From MGBC163016 sp964649145 (GTDB lineage Bacteria > Actinomycetota > Coriobacteriia > Coriobacteriales > Eggerthellaceae): a stretch of DNA of 31,417 nt. The stretch covers positions 1 to 31,417 of the forward strand of contig CAZYOQ010000016.1 in assembly GCA_964649145.1 (NCBI GenBank), read 5' to 3'. Under the pieces are notes generated by a model. It did no database searches and was not told the DNA's origin. It was given only the letters and a program-made list of their open reading frames with translations. Shown here in pieces: positions 17,938 to 25,151 of the stretch; position 1 is the stretch's first letter, and every line of letters starts with the position of its first letter. A program made the position numbers and the translations under genes.

Positions 17938-17981
17938 ACATACTCTGTTTGTCCGTTAGAAAGCTAATAGGAGTCTGCGCC

Positions 17982-19307
17982 ATGATCTGGCACTGCGGAA
18001 AATATGAATTTGACACTTCAACACCCACCATCATGGGTGTTTTAAATTTAACGCCCGATTCGTTTAGCGATGGCGGAGAATACCAAGACCTAGATGCGGC
18101 GCTAGCGCATGCCAAGGAGATGCTTTCTCAAGGTGCGCTGATAATTGATGTCGGAGGGGAATCGACGCGCCCGGGTGCAAGACCGGTGGCTCCTGATGAG
18201 GAATGGGTGCGCATCAAAGACGTGGTTTCTGCCCTCGCATCTGATGGTATATGTGTTTCAGTTGATACCAGGCACTCAGAAGTCGCGAGACTGGCAGTTC
18301 AGGCTGGGGCTTCGATCATCAACGACGTTTCAGGTTTTAGGGACCTCGATATGGTCGATGTTGCTAAAGATTGCGATGCAGGCCTTGTAGTTATGCACAT
18401 GAAGGGCGAGCCTTCGAACATGCAGGATGATCCGCTTTACAACGACGTTGTCTTGGAGGTTTGCGAGTACTTGGGAACTAGGGCGCGCGAACTTGAAGCT
18501 TTAGGAATCGCGCATAAAAGGATTTGCTTAGACCCAGGTCCTGGTTTCGGCAAGACTTTTGATCAGACAATAGAGCTCATGCGAAACCTACACGAGATAG
18601 TGCATTTGGGTTATCCGGTCATGGTGGCGGCGTCTAGAAAAAGCTATGTAGGTCATGCATATCACATAGACGACCCTGACCCGAAGGCGCGCGATGAGGC
18701 TTCGGCACAAGAGGCATTGCTAGCCTGCGAACTTGGCGCTTCGATAGTTAGAACCCATAACGTTGAGGCTAGCGTTTCTGCGCTTCAAGGTTTGGCTCCC
18801 TTTGTTATCTTGTCGCTAGGGTCAAACGTTGCCTTGGTAGCAGAACCGGGCGAAGAGACCGAGGCTAAAATAGCTCAAATAAATTTGGCAGTTGCAGCTC
18901 TTTGCCAGTTGCCCGACTCTAAGCTTATAGATAAGGCGTCGTTTTACGAGAGCGAACCTGCATATGATACCGACCAGGAAATGTTCGTTAACACGATAGT
19001 GCTTCTTCGCACGGGCATTCCGCCGAAGGAATTGCTTGATTATCTGCATGCCATTGAGGCCACGTTAGGCCGAACACGAGATGCTGAAAGGCCTAAAGGC
19101 CCGCGCGTTATCGACATCGATATAGTCGATTTCCAACTTTACACAGCTATTTCCAAAGAACTTACTCTGCCTCATCCAGGAGCGCTTGAGCGTGATTTTG
19201 TCATAAGGCCTTTGCTAGAGATTCTGCCCGGCCATGTATTTGCCGACGGAAGCAGACCCGGCAGCATTCCGGAAGACAAGCGAATAGGCCATGCAAGAAA
19301 GATTTAA
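17982..19307 (+). CDS. folP-folK: dihydropteroate synthase / HPPK fusion
   Basis: A 441-aa bifunctional folate enzyme. Residues 1 to about 275 are dihydropteroate synthase: MGVLNLTPDSFSDGG, IIDVGGESTRPGA, SVDTRHSEVARLA, INDVSGF, VVMHMKG, LDPGPGFGKT and the final RTHNV. Residues about 280-441 are 6-hydroxymethyl-dihydropterin pyrophosphokinase: ILSLGSNVA, FYESEPAYDTDQEMFVNT, and RPKGPRVIDIDIVDF. The order FolP then FolK is the reverse of the FolK-FolP order in eukaryotic fusions. The ATG at 17982 is preferred because ATAGGAG lies 7 nt before it; a TTG at 17949 is in frame but has no such site. It sits 44 nt after ftsH, matching the actinobacterial ftsH-fol linkage, although folE and folB are not next to it. 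Confidence 0.93.
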   Translation: MIWHCGKYEFDTSTPTIMGVLNLTPDSFSDGGEYQDLDAALAHAKEMLSQGALIIDVGGESTRPGARPVAPDEEWVRIKDVVSALASDGICVSVDTRHSEVARLAVQAGASIINDVSGFRDLDMVDVAKDCDAGLVVMHMKGEPSNMQDDPLYNDVVLEVCEYLGTRARELEALGIAHKRICLDPGPGFGKTFDQTIELMRNLHEIVHLGYPVMVAASRKSYVGHAYHIDDPDPKARDEASAQEALLACELGASIVRTHNVEASVSALQGLAPFVILSLGSNVALVAEPGEETEAKIAQINLAVAALCQLPDSKLIDKASFYESEPAYDTDQEMFVNTIVLLRTGIPPKELLDYLHAIEATLGRTRDAERPKGPRVIDIDIVDFQLYTAISKELTLPHPGALERDFVIRPLLEILPGHVFADGSRPGSIPEDKRIGHARKI

Positions 19308-19319
19308 CGTGCGGCGCAG

Positions 19320-20081
19320 ATGAATTTCAAGGTGGAGAAATACGATGAGGTCTCATCTACAAACGACCTTATCAAAGAGCGCATCGACGAAGGCGAAAAC
19401 GAAGGTTTGGTCGTAGTTGCCAAAAGGCAGACTGCAGGCTATGGTCGGCGTGGCAACACCTGGTCTAGCCCTGATGGCGGCTTATATATGTCTATACTTC
19501 TTCGGCCGCTTGTAGGTGTTGAAAACTTGCCTACACTGCCCCATGCTTGTGCTATTGCCGTGCGCCGCGCGATCGTAAGCTTCATGGCACCTAGTACAGC
19601 TGACGCTGTAAAAATCAAATGGCCAAACGACATCGTTTACATGAATGGTGATGACCGTATATTCAACAAGCTCTGCGGTATCTCGGTTGAGCAACGTGGT
19701 GGTGCCATTTGCCTTGGCATAGGCGTAAATGTGGTGCGCTCTGAGAGCCCTGTGCTCTATGAATCGAAAAACAGACCTGCATATGTGAGCGAATTAGCCA
19801 ATTTTCAAGGCTCGCTTAGTATAGATTTCCTTGGCGAAAAAATTTTGGAAGAACTTGATAGTGTTTATCGCGTATGGTCGGATTCACTACTTCGGGAATT
19901 ACGTCTTGAATACATGGATCATTTTGCCCTGAAAGGCTTCAAGGCAAGAATAGAAGATGGTTGCGAACATGCAGTCAAATGTGAGGTCGTAGGGATGAAC
20001 GAGCAAGGAAATCTTGAAGTCATTCCTTTTGGAGAAACAGAAGTTAAAACCATAGTAAGTGGAAGTGTGAGGTCAATTTGA
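19320..20081 (+). CDS. birA: biotin--[acetyl-CoA-carboxylase] ligase, no DNA-binding domain
   Basis: The 253-aa enzyme activates biotin with ATP and attaches it to the carboxyl carrier protein. The motifs AKRQTAGYGRRGNTWSSP (the biotinyl-AMP loop), GGLYMSILLRP, and KIKWPNDIVY are clear. The C-terminal SH3-like part includes GNLEVIPFGETEVKTIVSGSV. There is no N-terminal helix-turn-helix, so this is a group I BirA and cannot act as the bio repressor. It starts 12 nt after folPK, and its TGA overlaps the ATG of bioY, so the two are translationally coupled. Confidence 0.94.
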   Translation: MNFKVEKYDEVSSTNDLIKERIDEGENEGLVVVAKRQTAGYGRRGNTWSSPDGGLYMSILLRPLVGVENLPTLPHACAIAVRRAIVSFMAPSTADAVKIKWPNDIVYMNGDDRIFNKLCGISVEQRGGAICLGIGVNVVRSESPVLYESKNRPAYVSELANFQGSLSIDFLGEKILEELDSVYRVWSDSLLRELRLEYMDHFALKGFKARIEDGCEHAVKCEVVGMNEQGNLEVIPFGETEVKTIVSGSVRSI

Positions 20082-20662
20082 TGGAAGAGCAGACTATAAA
20101 CAAAGCTACCCATGTGCGTAGCAGGACTAGAAGCATTGCTTACGTTGGGCTTTCAGTGGCTATAATCGCCGTTTGTTCATGGATATCTATTCCTATCGGG
20201 CCTATTCCACTTACACTTCAAATGTTTGGGATTCCGCTTTTGATAGCGCTTCTTCCACCATTGCAAGCCATAGCGGCTGTGTTTCTTTTCATATTGATAG
20301 GCGCACTTGGCGTGCCTGTTTTTGCTGGGTTCAAAGGCGGCCTTGGGGCTTTGATGGGACCAACAGGTGGATTCTTGGTTGGCTACTTGATTGGCGTCGT
20401 TCTTGCAGCTTTATTTTTACATCTTGTTCGCCGCAAGCAAGCAAACATTGCTTTAAGTATTGTTTTTGCTGCAATCGCTGGAGTGATATTTACAGTATGC
20501 TCGTATGTGGGCGGATGTATTCAGTATTCGATTGTCGCTGGAATTACTATGGAGCAATCGTTTTTGGTCTCATGCGCGCCCTTTATAATTCCTGACCTTG
20601 CAAAAATAATAATTGCTGCCATTTGTGCGCATCCTATAAAGAGTGCAATCAGGTTTGAGTGA
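20081..20662 (+). CDS. bioY: biotin transporter substrate-binding subunit (ECF S component)
   Basis: BioY is the membrane biotin-binding subunit of energy-coupling-factor transporters. The 193-aa product has about six hydrophobic helices and the family signatures IPIGPIPLTLQMFGI, AVFLFILIGALGVPVFAG, and GGLGALMGPTGGFLVGYLIG. The ATG at 20081 shares its A with the birA stop codon (TGATG). A TTG directly before it gives the open-frame limit but is less likely. EcfA and EcfT genes are not in the window, so they must be elsewhere or BioY works alone. Confidence 0.93.
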   Translation: MEEQTINKATHVRSRTRSIAYVGLSVAIIAVCSWISIPIGPIPLTLQMFGIPLLIALLPPLQAIAAVFLFILIGALGVPVFAGFKGGLGALMGPTGGFLVGYLIGVVLAALFLHLVRRKQANIALSIVFAAIAGVIFTVCSYVGGCIQYSIVAGITMEQSFLVSCAPFIIPDLAKIIIAAICAHPIKSAIRFE

Positions 20663-20675
20663 GCCAAGCGACGGC

Positions 20676-20770
20676 TTTAGAGGCTTGCAGCTTCTAGTAG
20701 CGCTACAAGTGAAGGTCTTGTTTTGGCGGGTCGTGTTTTAGGGGCTTGCGGCTTCTAGTAGCGCCATAAG
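20676..20770. repeat. two 34-bp direct repeats, each a potential hairpin
   Basis: Copies lie at 20676-20709 and 20737-20770 and differ at 4 of 34 positions. Each can fold into a stem of the form CTTG-x-AGC/GCT-x-CAAG around CTTCTAGTAGC. Three of the four differences are in pairing positions: A-T in the first copy becomes G-C in the second, and a G-C becomes G-T. They lie between bioY and the 3' end of tRNA-Arg. Confidence 0.7.
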
Positions 20771-20787
20771 AGATTCAAAAGAAAAGG

Positions 20788-20864
20788 TGGTGCGCCATGA
20801 GGGATTCGAACCCCCGACGGTCTGATTCGTAGTCAGCTCCTCTATCCAGCTGAGGTAATGGCGC
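20788..20864 (-). tRNA. tRNA-Arg (anticodon ACG)
   Basis: Read on the minus strand, the gene begins GCGCCAT and ends ATGGCGC-A-CCA, giving a 7-bp acceptor stem, discriminator A and an encoded CCA. The D stem is CCTC/GAGG, the anticodon loop CTACGAA (anticodon ACG), and the T stem GGGGG/CCCTC with TTCGAAT loop, where one pair is G-T. The anticodon stem has one G-A mismatch at its outer pair. Length 77 nt with CCA. No integrase gene is near it. Confidence 0.93.
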
Positions 20865-20945
20865 ACGTCATTGTGCTGAGAGCATCGTTTATTTTGCCAA
20901 AGCCAATATTTTGTGTCAAGGTCTTTTCGGCTCAAGTATTAATCT

Positions 20946-20998
20946 CATGTTAACTTGCGCCAACACCAAACGCCTTCAAATTGATTTGCGTTAACATG
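20946..20998. promoter_or_regulatory. 9-bp inverted repeat upstream of ahcY
   Basis: CATGTTAAC at 20946-20954 and GTTAACATG at 20990-20998 are perfect complements 35 nt apart, and each contains the palindrome GTTAAC. The downstream copy ends 35 nt before the ahcY ATG. It may be a pair of operator sites or a leader hairpin. No known SAH or SAM riboswitch pattern is visible. Confidence 0.5.
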
Positions 20999-21033
20999 GT
21001 CATTTCAGTATTTCGCACGCAGAAAGGTAGACT

Positions 21034-22290
21034 ATGTCTAATAATTACGACATCAAAGATATAAATCTTGCGGATCAAGGCTTGGCTCGAATTCTGTGGG
21101 CAGATTCTGACATGCCAGTACTTGCTCGTATTCGTGAACGCTTTGCGCAGGAACAACCTCTTAAAGGCGTGCGCATCGGTGCTTGTATGCACGTAACCAC
21201 TGAAACTGCGAACCTGATGCGAGCTCTTGTTGCAAGCGGGGCTGAAGTCACCCTTTGCGCATCGAACCCGCTTTCAACTCAAGATGATACGGCCGCTTCG
21301 CTTGCTCGCGATTTTGGTGTTTCTGTGTATGCCATCACAGGCGAGGATATGGACTCCTACAATGCGCACATCAAGGCAGTGGCCGAGACGAACCCTCAAA
21401 TCATCATGGATGACGGAGCCGACCTTGATACCGCGCTTCACACTAAGTACAAAGACAAGCTAGCAGGCGTTATTGGAGGAACGGAAGAGACCACCACCGG
21501 AGTCGTTCGCCTAATTGCTATGGCATCTGATGGTGCTTTGGGATACCCCGTCTTTAATGTTAACGATGCCAAAACTAAACACTTCTTCGACAATCATTAC
21601 GGCACAGGCCAAAGTACGCTTGACGGAATCATTCGCGCTACCAATCGCTTGCTTGCAGGGCGTACGATGGTGGTTTCGGGATATGGACACTGTGGATCTG
21701 GTCTTGCTTTGCGTGCCAAGGGTATGGGGATGCAAGTTATCGTTTGCGAGGTCGACCCAGTAGCTGCACTCGAGGCGCACATGGAAGGGTATCGCGTCAT
21801 GCGGGCAGAAGAAGCCGCGCGGTTTGCTGATGTTTGGGTTACACTTACGGGTGATTGCAATGTGATAGATGCACCAGCATTCGCCAATATGAAAGATGGC
21901 GCCATTATCTGTAACTCGGGGCATTTCGACTCCGAGATTAATATGAAGTGGCTGCGAGCTAATGCTGCTGAAGTAAATGCTATAAAGCCGCTTGTTGATG
22001 AATATATTTTACCTGATGGGCGCCGCATTTACGTTCTTGCGGAAGGCAGACTTGTAAACCTTTCTTGTGCGGAAGGACATCCAGCATCGGTCATGGATAT
22101 GAGCTTTGCTAATCAAGCCCTTGCTGCGGAATACCTCTATAAACATCATGATGAACTTGAGAAGAAGGTCTATGACGTTCCCGCCGAGATTGACGAAGGT
22201 GTTGCATCTGTGAAGCTGGAAACGCTTGGAATTGAGATCGATGAGCTTACCGAAGAACAGATTGCATACATGAATTCTTGGGATTTTTAG
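21034..22290 (+). CDS. ahcY: adenosylhomocysteinase
   Basis: SAH hydrolase splits S-adenosylhomocysteine into adenosine and homocysteine, using bound NAD. The 418-aa product begins with DIKDINLADQGLARILWAD, has CMHVTTETANLMRALVASGA and CASNPLSTQDDTAASL (substrate site), GGTEETTTGVVRL, and the Rossmann stretch VVSGYGHCGSGLALRAKGMG followed by VCEVDPVAALEA. GHPASVMDMSFANQALA is near the C-terminus. The short length without the roughly 40-residue insertion resembles archaeal and thermophile-like forms. AAAGG lies 6 nt before the ATG. gltA follows 21 nt downstream. Confidence 0.95.
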   Translation: MSNNYDIKDINLADQGLARILWADSDMPVLARIRERFAQEQPLKGVRIGACMHVTTETANLMRALVASGAEVTLCASNPLSTQDDTAASLARDFGVSVYAITGEDMDSYNAHIKAVAETNPQIIMDDGADLDTALHTKYKDKLAGVIGGTEETTTGVVRLIAMASDGALGYPVFNVNDAKTKHFFDNHYGTGQSTLDGIIRATNRLLAGRTMVVSGYGHCGSGLALRAKGMGMQVIVCEVDPVAALEAHMEGYRVMRAEEAARFADVWVTLTGDCNVIDAPAFANMKDGAIICNSGHFDSEINMKWLRANAAEVNAIKPLVDEYILPDGRRIYVLAEGRLVNLSCAEGHPASVMDMSFANQALAAEYLYKHHDELEKKVYDVPAEIDEGVASVKLETLGIEIDELTEEQIAYMNSWDF

Positions 22291-22311
22291 ACCAAAGTAC
22301 TTGGAGAATTT

Positions 22312-23763
22312 ATGGCAATAGAGATAAACAAGAACCTAATTCGTGATGATGACGGGCGAGTGCGCATCGGTACTGCCGAAACAGTGCAGATTAGCGAAGA
22401 CGAGGCACGCCGCGTATCTCTCTATCAGCGATTCTCTGACCTCAATTCCATTTCTGGCGACCAATATGCCTCCGATGATGTTAAACGTGGTCTGCGCAAT
22501 GCCGATGGCACAGGGGTGCTTGCTGGAATAACCAAGATATCCAATGTCCACGGATACAATATTGTAGATGGCAAGAAGGTACCCGACGTTGGGTCTGTGA
22601 CATTTCGCGGGATTGAACTTACAGATCTTACTTCCAATATGTCGCCAGACTATAGATACAACTTCGAGGAAGTGGCCTATCTTTTGCTAGTGGGCAAACT
22701 CCCTACGCAAAAGGAACTGGACGATTTCATTGCTGTTATCGATTCCCAGCGTGAGCTTCCAGATGGGTTTACCGCCTCGATGATCATGCAAGGTGCGGTT
22801 CCTGACATCATGAATGTGCTTTCACGGTCGGTTCTAGCACTCTACTCCTATGACCAGCACGCTGAAGAACGTACCCCAGAACACGAGATCCATACGGCGC
22901 TTTCGCTTATGAGCCGCCTTCCGCGCATCATGGTGCTTTCGTATTATGCGAAACGCGCTGCATTTAACCACGATTCCATGATCATGCACCGCTTCATAGA
23001 AGGGCAGTCTACCTCTGAGACTATCCTTTCTATGCTGCACCCCGATCGTCAGTTCACGCCCGAGGAGGCACGCCTGCTTGATGTTATGCTTTGCATACAT
23101 GCCGAGCATGGCGGTGGAAATAATTCGTCTTTTGCGATGCGTGTGCTTAGTTCGGCTGATACCGATCCGTATTCGGCCTATTCAGGAGCAATCGGGGCAC
23201 TAAAGGGGTATCGTCATGGTGGCGCTAACCACAAGATTCGCGCGATGCAAGCCGATATGAAAAGCCTCATTCCGGAGGATAAATGGTCTGATGAAGGCCT
23301 TATTGCCGACTACCTTCGCAAAGTTGTTCGCAAAGAAGCATACGACAGATCAGGCCTTGTATATGGAATTGGGCATGCGGTATATACGCTTTCTGATCCT
23401 CGTGCAGTTATTCTGAAAAAGTTTGCTAGTCAGCTTGCCGAGGGTAGCAAATTCGAAAATGAATACAAGATGCTAGAAACCATCGAGAGAGTCGCGCCTG
23501 TTGTAATTGCAGAAGAACGCAAAGCTTGTGGCAAATCGGCTTCAAAATCGCTTTGCGCAAATGTTGACATGTATTCAGGGTTTGTATATTCGATGATGGG
23601 TATACCAGAAGATATTTTCACGCCGCTGTTTGCTTGTGGTCGCATGGCGGGTTGGGCTGCGCACCGTTTCGAAGAGATCGTTGGTGGAGGCCGCATTATT
23701 CGCCCGGCATATAAAAACGACGACAGCCAAGACAACGTTTACAAGCCAAGAGATCAAAGATAA
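22312..23763 (+). CDS. gltA: citrate synthase family protein
   Basis: The enzyme condenses oxaloacetate with acetyl-CoA (or propionyl-CoA in methylcitrate synthases). The 483-aa chain has VTFRGIELTDL, HAEHGGGNNSSFAMRVLSS (first catalytic His), GALKGYRHGGANHKI (second catalytic His), and GIGHAVYTLSDPRAVILKKF (the R-binding and catalytic Asp region; the usual HR reads HA). An N-terminal extension of about 70 residues makes it longer than the 370-430 aa norm and like clostridial forms. TTGGAG lies 6 nt before the ATG. Whether citrate or 2-methylcitrate synthase cannot be told by eye. It probably shares a transcript with ahcY and ends at a weak terminator. Confidence 0.9.
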   Translation: MAIEINKNLIRDDDGRVRIGTAETVQISEDEARRVSLYQRFSDLNSISGDQYASDDVKRGLRNADGTGVLAGITKISNVHGYNIVDGKKVPDVGSVTFRGIELTDLTSNMSPDYRYNFEEVAYLLLVGKLPTQKELDDFIAVIDSQRELPDGFTASMIMQGAVPDIMNVLSRSVLALYSYDQHAEERTPEHEIHTALSLMSRLPRIMVLSYYAKRAAFNHDSMIMHRFIEGQSTSETILSMLHPDRQFTPEEARLLDVMLCIHAEHGGGNNSSFAMRVLSSADTDPYSAYSGAIGALKGYRHGGANHKIRAMQADMKSLIPEDKWSDEGLIADYLRKVVRKEAYDRSGLVYGIGHAVYTLSDPRAVILKKFASQLAEGSKFENEYKMLETIERVAPVVIAEERKACGKSASKSLCANVDMYSGFVYSMMGIPEDIFTPLFACGRMAGWAAHRFEEIVGGGRIIRPAYKNDDSQDNVYKPRDQR

Positions 23764-23767
23764 CGGC

Positions 23768-23791
23768 ACAGAACTTTTCTTCTGTATTTTT
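23768..23791 (+). terminator. weak intrinsic terminator after gltA
   Basis: ACAGAA-CTTTTC-TTCTGT forms a 6-bp stem followed by A and five T. It ends 13 nt before the corA -10 box, so it would separate the two transcripts. Confidence 0.5.
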
Positions 23792-23803
23792 AAGGCTAAC
23801 GCC

Positions 23804-23809
23804 TATAAT
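23804..23809 (+). promoter_or_regulatory. -10 box of the corA promoter
   Basis: A perfect TATAAT. The -35 position 17 nt upstream (TCTGTA) is a poor match. Transcription would start near 23816 and give a leader of about 140 nt before corA. Confidence 0.5.
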
Positions 23810-23855
23810 TGAGCGAGCGGTTTTACCGCGCTGGATGTCTATGAGAGGAATTCGT

Positions 23856-23891
23856 TTGAAGGTTCGAAAACACAAACCTCACAGTATGTAG
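23856..23891 (+). CDS. putative leader peptide of corA (11 codons)
   Basis: TTG at 23856 is preceded by AGAGGA with 6-nt spacing and encodes M-KVRKHKPHSM before a TAG at 23889-23891. The frame can also begin at ATG 23835 or 23841, but those lack a good ribosome binding site. The peptide is strongly basic, with a Pro codon near the end. Its stop lies 4 nt before a 12-bp hairpin. Short ORFs of this kind precede mgtA and corA in enteric bacteria; here the role is inferred from position. Confidence 0.4.
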   Translation: MKVRKHKPHSM

Positions 23892-23895
23892 TTTT

Positions 23896-23949
23896 CGGCT
23901 TCTTAGGCGCACTGTCCTAAGCAAGCCGATAATCCGACTTGCTCAGGAG
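23896..23949 (+). promoter_or_regulatory. candidate RNA switch over the corA ribosome binding site
   Basis: Two exclusive foldings can be drawn. Hairpin A pairs 23896-23907 (CGGCTTCTTAGG) with 23916-23928 (CCTAAGCAAGCCG): 12 pairs, one bulged C, 8-nt loop. Hairpin B pairs 23916-23925 (CCTAAGCAAG) with 23938-23947 (CTTGCTCAGG): 9 pairs and one mismatch. B covers most of the AGGAG site at 23945-23949; A leaves it free. Both use the same 23916-23925 strand. It does not resemble the M-box Mg2+ riboswitch. Confidence 0.6.
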
Positions 23950-23955
23950 TTGCGT

Positions 23956-24912
23956 ATGATATCTTTCTTCAGATCCCATGAAGGGAAAATAGAGCGCATT
24001 GACAACTTCGAAGAAGGTTGTTGGGTCGATGTACTCGAGCCCACCTCAGAAGATCGTGAATGGCTGCTTGACGAGCTTGAGATTGCTCCAGAATTTGTGA
24101 AAAGCGCGTTTGACGATGAAGAAACTGCGCATATCGACCTAGACGAAGATTCCGGCCAAGTGCTCGTGATCGTTGACTGTCCATTTGTGGAAGACGAGTC
24201 GGAGGTTGACGATAAGTCTATCGTTCAATACGACACACACCCTCTTACATTCGTCTTTCTTAACGAGAAAGAATGTTTTGTCACTTTTTCGCTTCGCCGA
24301 AACGATATAGTTGCGAATTTCGCTCATGGAGCCTATCGTGACGTTTATACCAAAAGGCGAACGCGCTTCCTTTTGCAAATGCTGCTTCGCATCATTCATC
24401 GCTATGTTGTGTGTCTTCGCTCTATAAACAGGCAAATTCGTGAATATGAGAAAACTCTTCGCCGAACCATGCGAAATTCCGAGCTCATGAAGATGCTCGG
24501 CTTAGAGAAATCTCTTGTTTATTTCTCGACATCGCTGCAAGGCCTAGAGGCTACGGCATCAAAGATAGGCTATGGTCGAATGCTTGCGCTTTATGAGGAA
24601 GATCGTGAGCTTCTTGACGACGTCAAAATCGAGATCGCCCAAGCAAACGAGATGTGTAATATCTACACCACTATCCTTGAGGGCGTAATGGATACTTTCT
24701 CGAACGTGATAAGCAATAATTTGAACTTCACGATGCGTACCCTGACCGTAATCACTTTGATAATGGCGGTTCCAACCATTGTGTTTAGTTTCTATGGGAT
24801 GAATGTGGAAGGGCTGCCGATGGTTCAATGGGCGTGGATGCCTGTGCTTATTGCGGCTGTAATATGCGTATTGGCCATAATAATCATAAGACGCGGGAAG
24901 TTCTTGAAATAG
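23956..24912 (+). CDS. corA: CorA-family magnesium/divalent cation channel
   Basis: CorA forms a pentameric Mg2+ uptake channel in the membrane. The 318-aa product has a large cytoplasmic N-terminal domain rich in acidic residues (DDEETAHIDLDEDSGQVLVI; DESEVDDKS), a long helix region with LRSINRQIREYEKTLRRTMRNSE, and two C-terminal TM helices at about 255-280 and 290-312. The signature YGMN is at residues 280-283, followed by VEGLP. The ATG at 23956 is chosen because AGGAG ends 6 nt before it; the in-frame TTG at 23950 would abut that site. The gene has its own promoter and a structured 140-nt leader with a short ORF. Confidence 0.93.
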   Translation: MISFFRSHEGKIERIDNFEEGCWVDVLEPTSEDREWLLDELEIAPEFVKSAFDDEETAHIDLDEDSGQVLVIVDCPFVEDESEVDDKSIVQYDTHPLTFVFLNEKECFVTFSLRRNDIVANFAHGAYRDVYTKRRTRFLLQMLLRIIHRYVVCLRSINRQIREYEKTLRRTMRNSELMKMLGLEKSLVYFSTSLQGLEATASKIGYGRMLALYEEDRELLDDVKIEIAQANEMCNIYTTILEGVMDTFSNVISNNLNFTMRTLTVITLIMAVPTIVFSFYGMNVEGLPMVQWAWMPVLIAAVICVLAIIIIRRGKFLK

Positions 24913-24915
24913 ATC

Positions 24916-25033
24916 ATCTAGACAGGTCTTTCTAGATTAGTCCATCTAGTTAAATCTTTTCCCAGTTTGCGTTTTTTAAAGCAGCGCTCCTGTAAACGCT
25001 CACCTAAAGAATAGATCTAGTCAACTATTCTTT
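24916..25033. promoter_or_regulatory. intergenic inverted repeats after corA
   Basis: ATCTAGA (24916-24922) and TCTAGAT (24931-24937) form a small hairpin just after the corA stop. AAAGAATAG (25006-25014) and CTATTCTTT (25025-25033) form a perfect 9-bp stem with a 10-nt loop and abut the -35 box of the next gene. The first may end the corA transcript; the second could be a terminator stem or an operator. ATCTAG-type words occur four times in this interval. Confidence 0.45.
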
Positions 25034-25034
25034 A

Positions 25035-25063
25035 TTGTAAATAAACTTAACAAAGAATAATAT
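25035..25063 (+). promoter_or_regulatory. promoter of the unknown 195-aa gene
   Basis: TTGTAA at 25035-25040 and TAATAT at 25058-25063 with exactly 17 bp between them. The leader to the ATG at 25152 is about 80 nt. Confidence 0.6.
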
Positions 25064-25151
25064 AGGCAAGGAATTCGTACTGGCTATAGATCGGGTAACG
25101 ATACGCCAGACTGTGTTCTTGTGTTTGGTTCCAACGGCAGAAAGGAAAACA

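Noticed and set aside
20663..20864. Integration site of a mobile element at tRNA-Arg.
   Set aside because: No integrase, phage gene or duplicated tRNA 3' end is found nearby; the repeats are only loosely similar to the tRNA end.
20865..21033. SAH or SAM riboswitch before ahcY.
   Set aside because: No conserved core pattern of these classes is visible; only an inverted repeat is present.
23816..23949. M-box (ykoK) magnesium riboswitch upstream of corA.
   Set aside because: The leader is too short and lacks the conserved core; only the leader ORF and two exclusive hairpins are supported.
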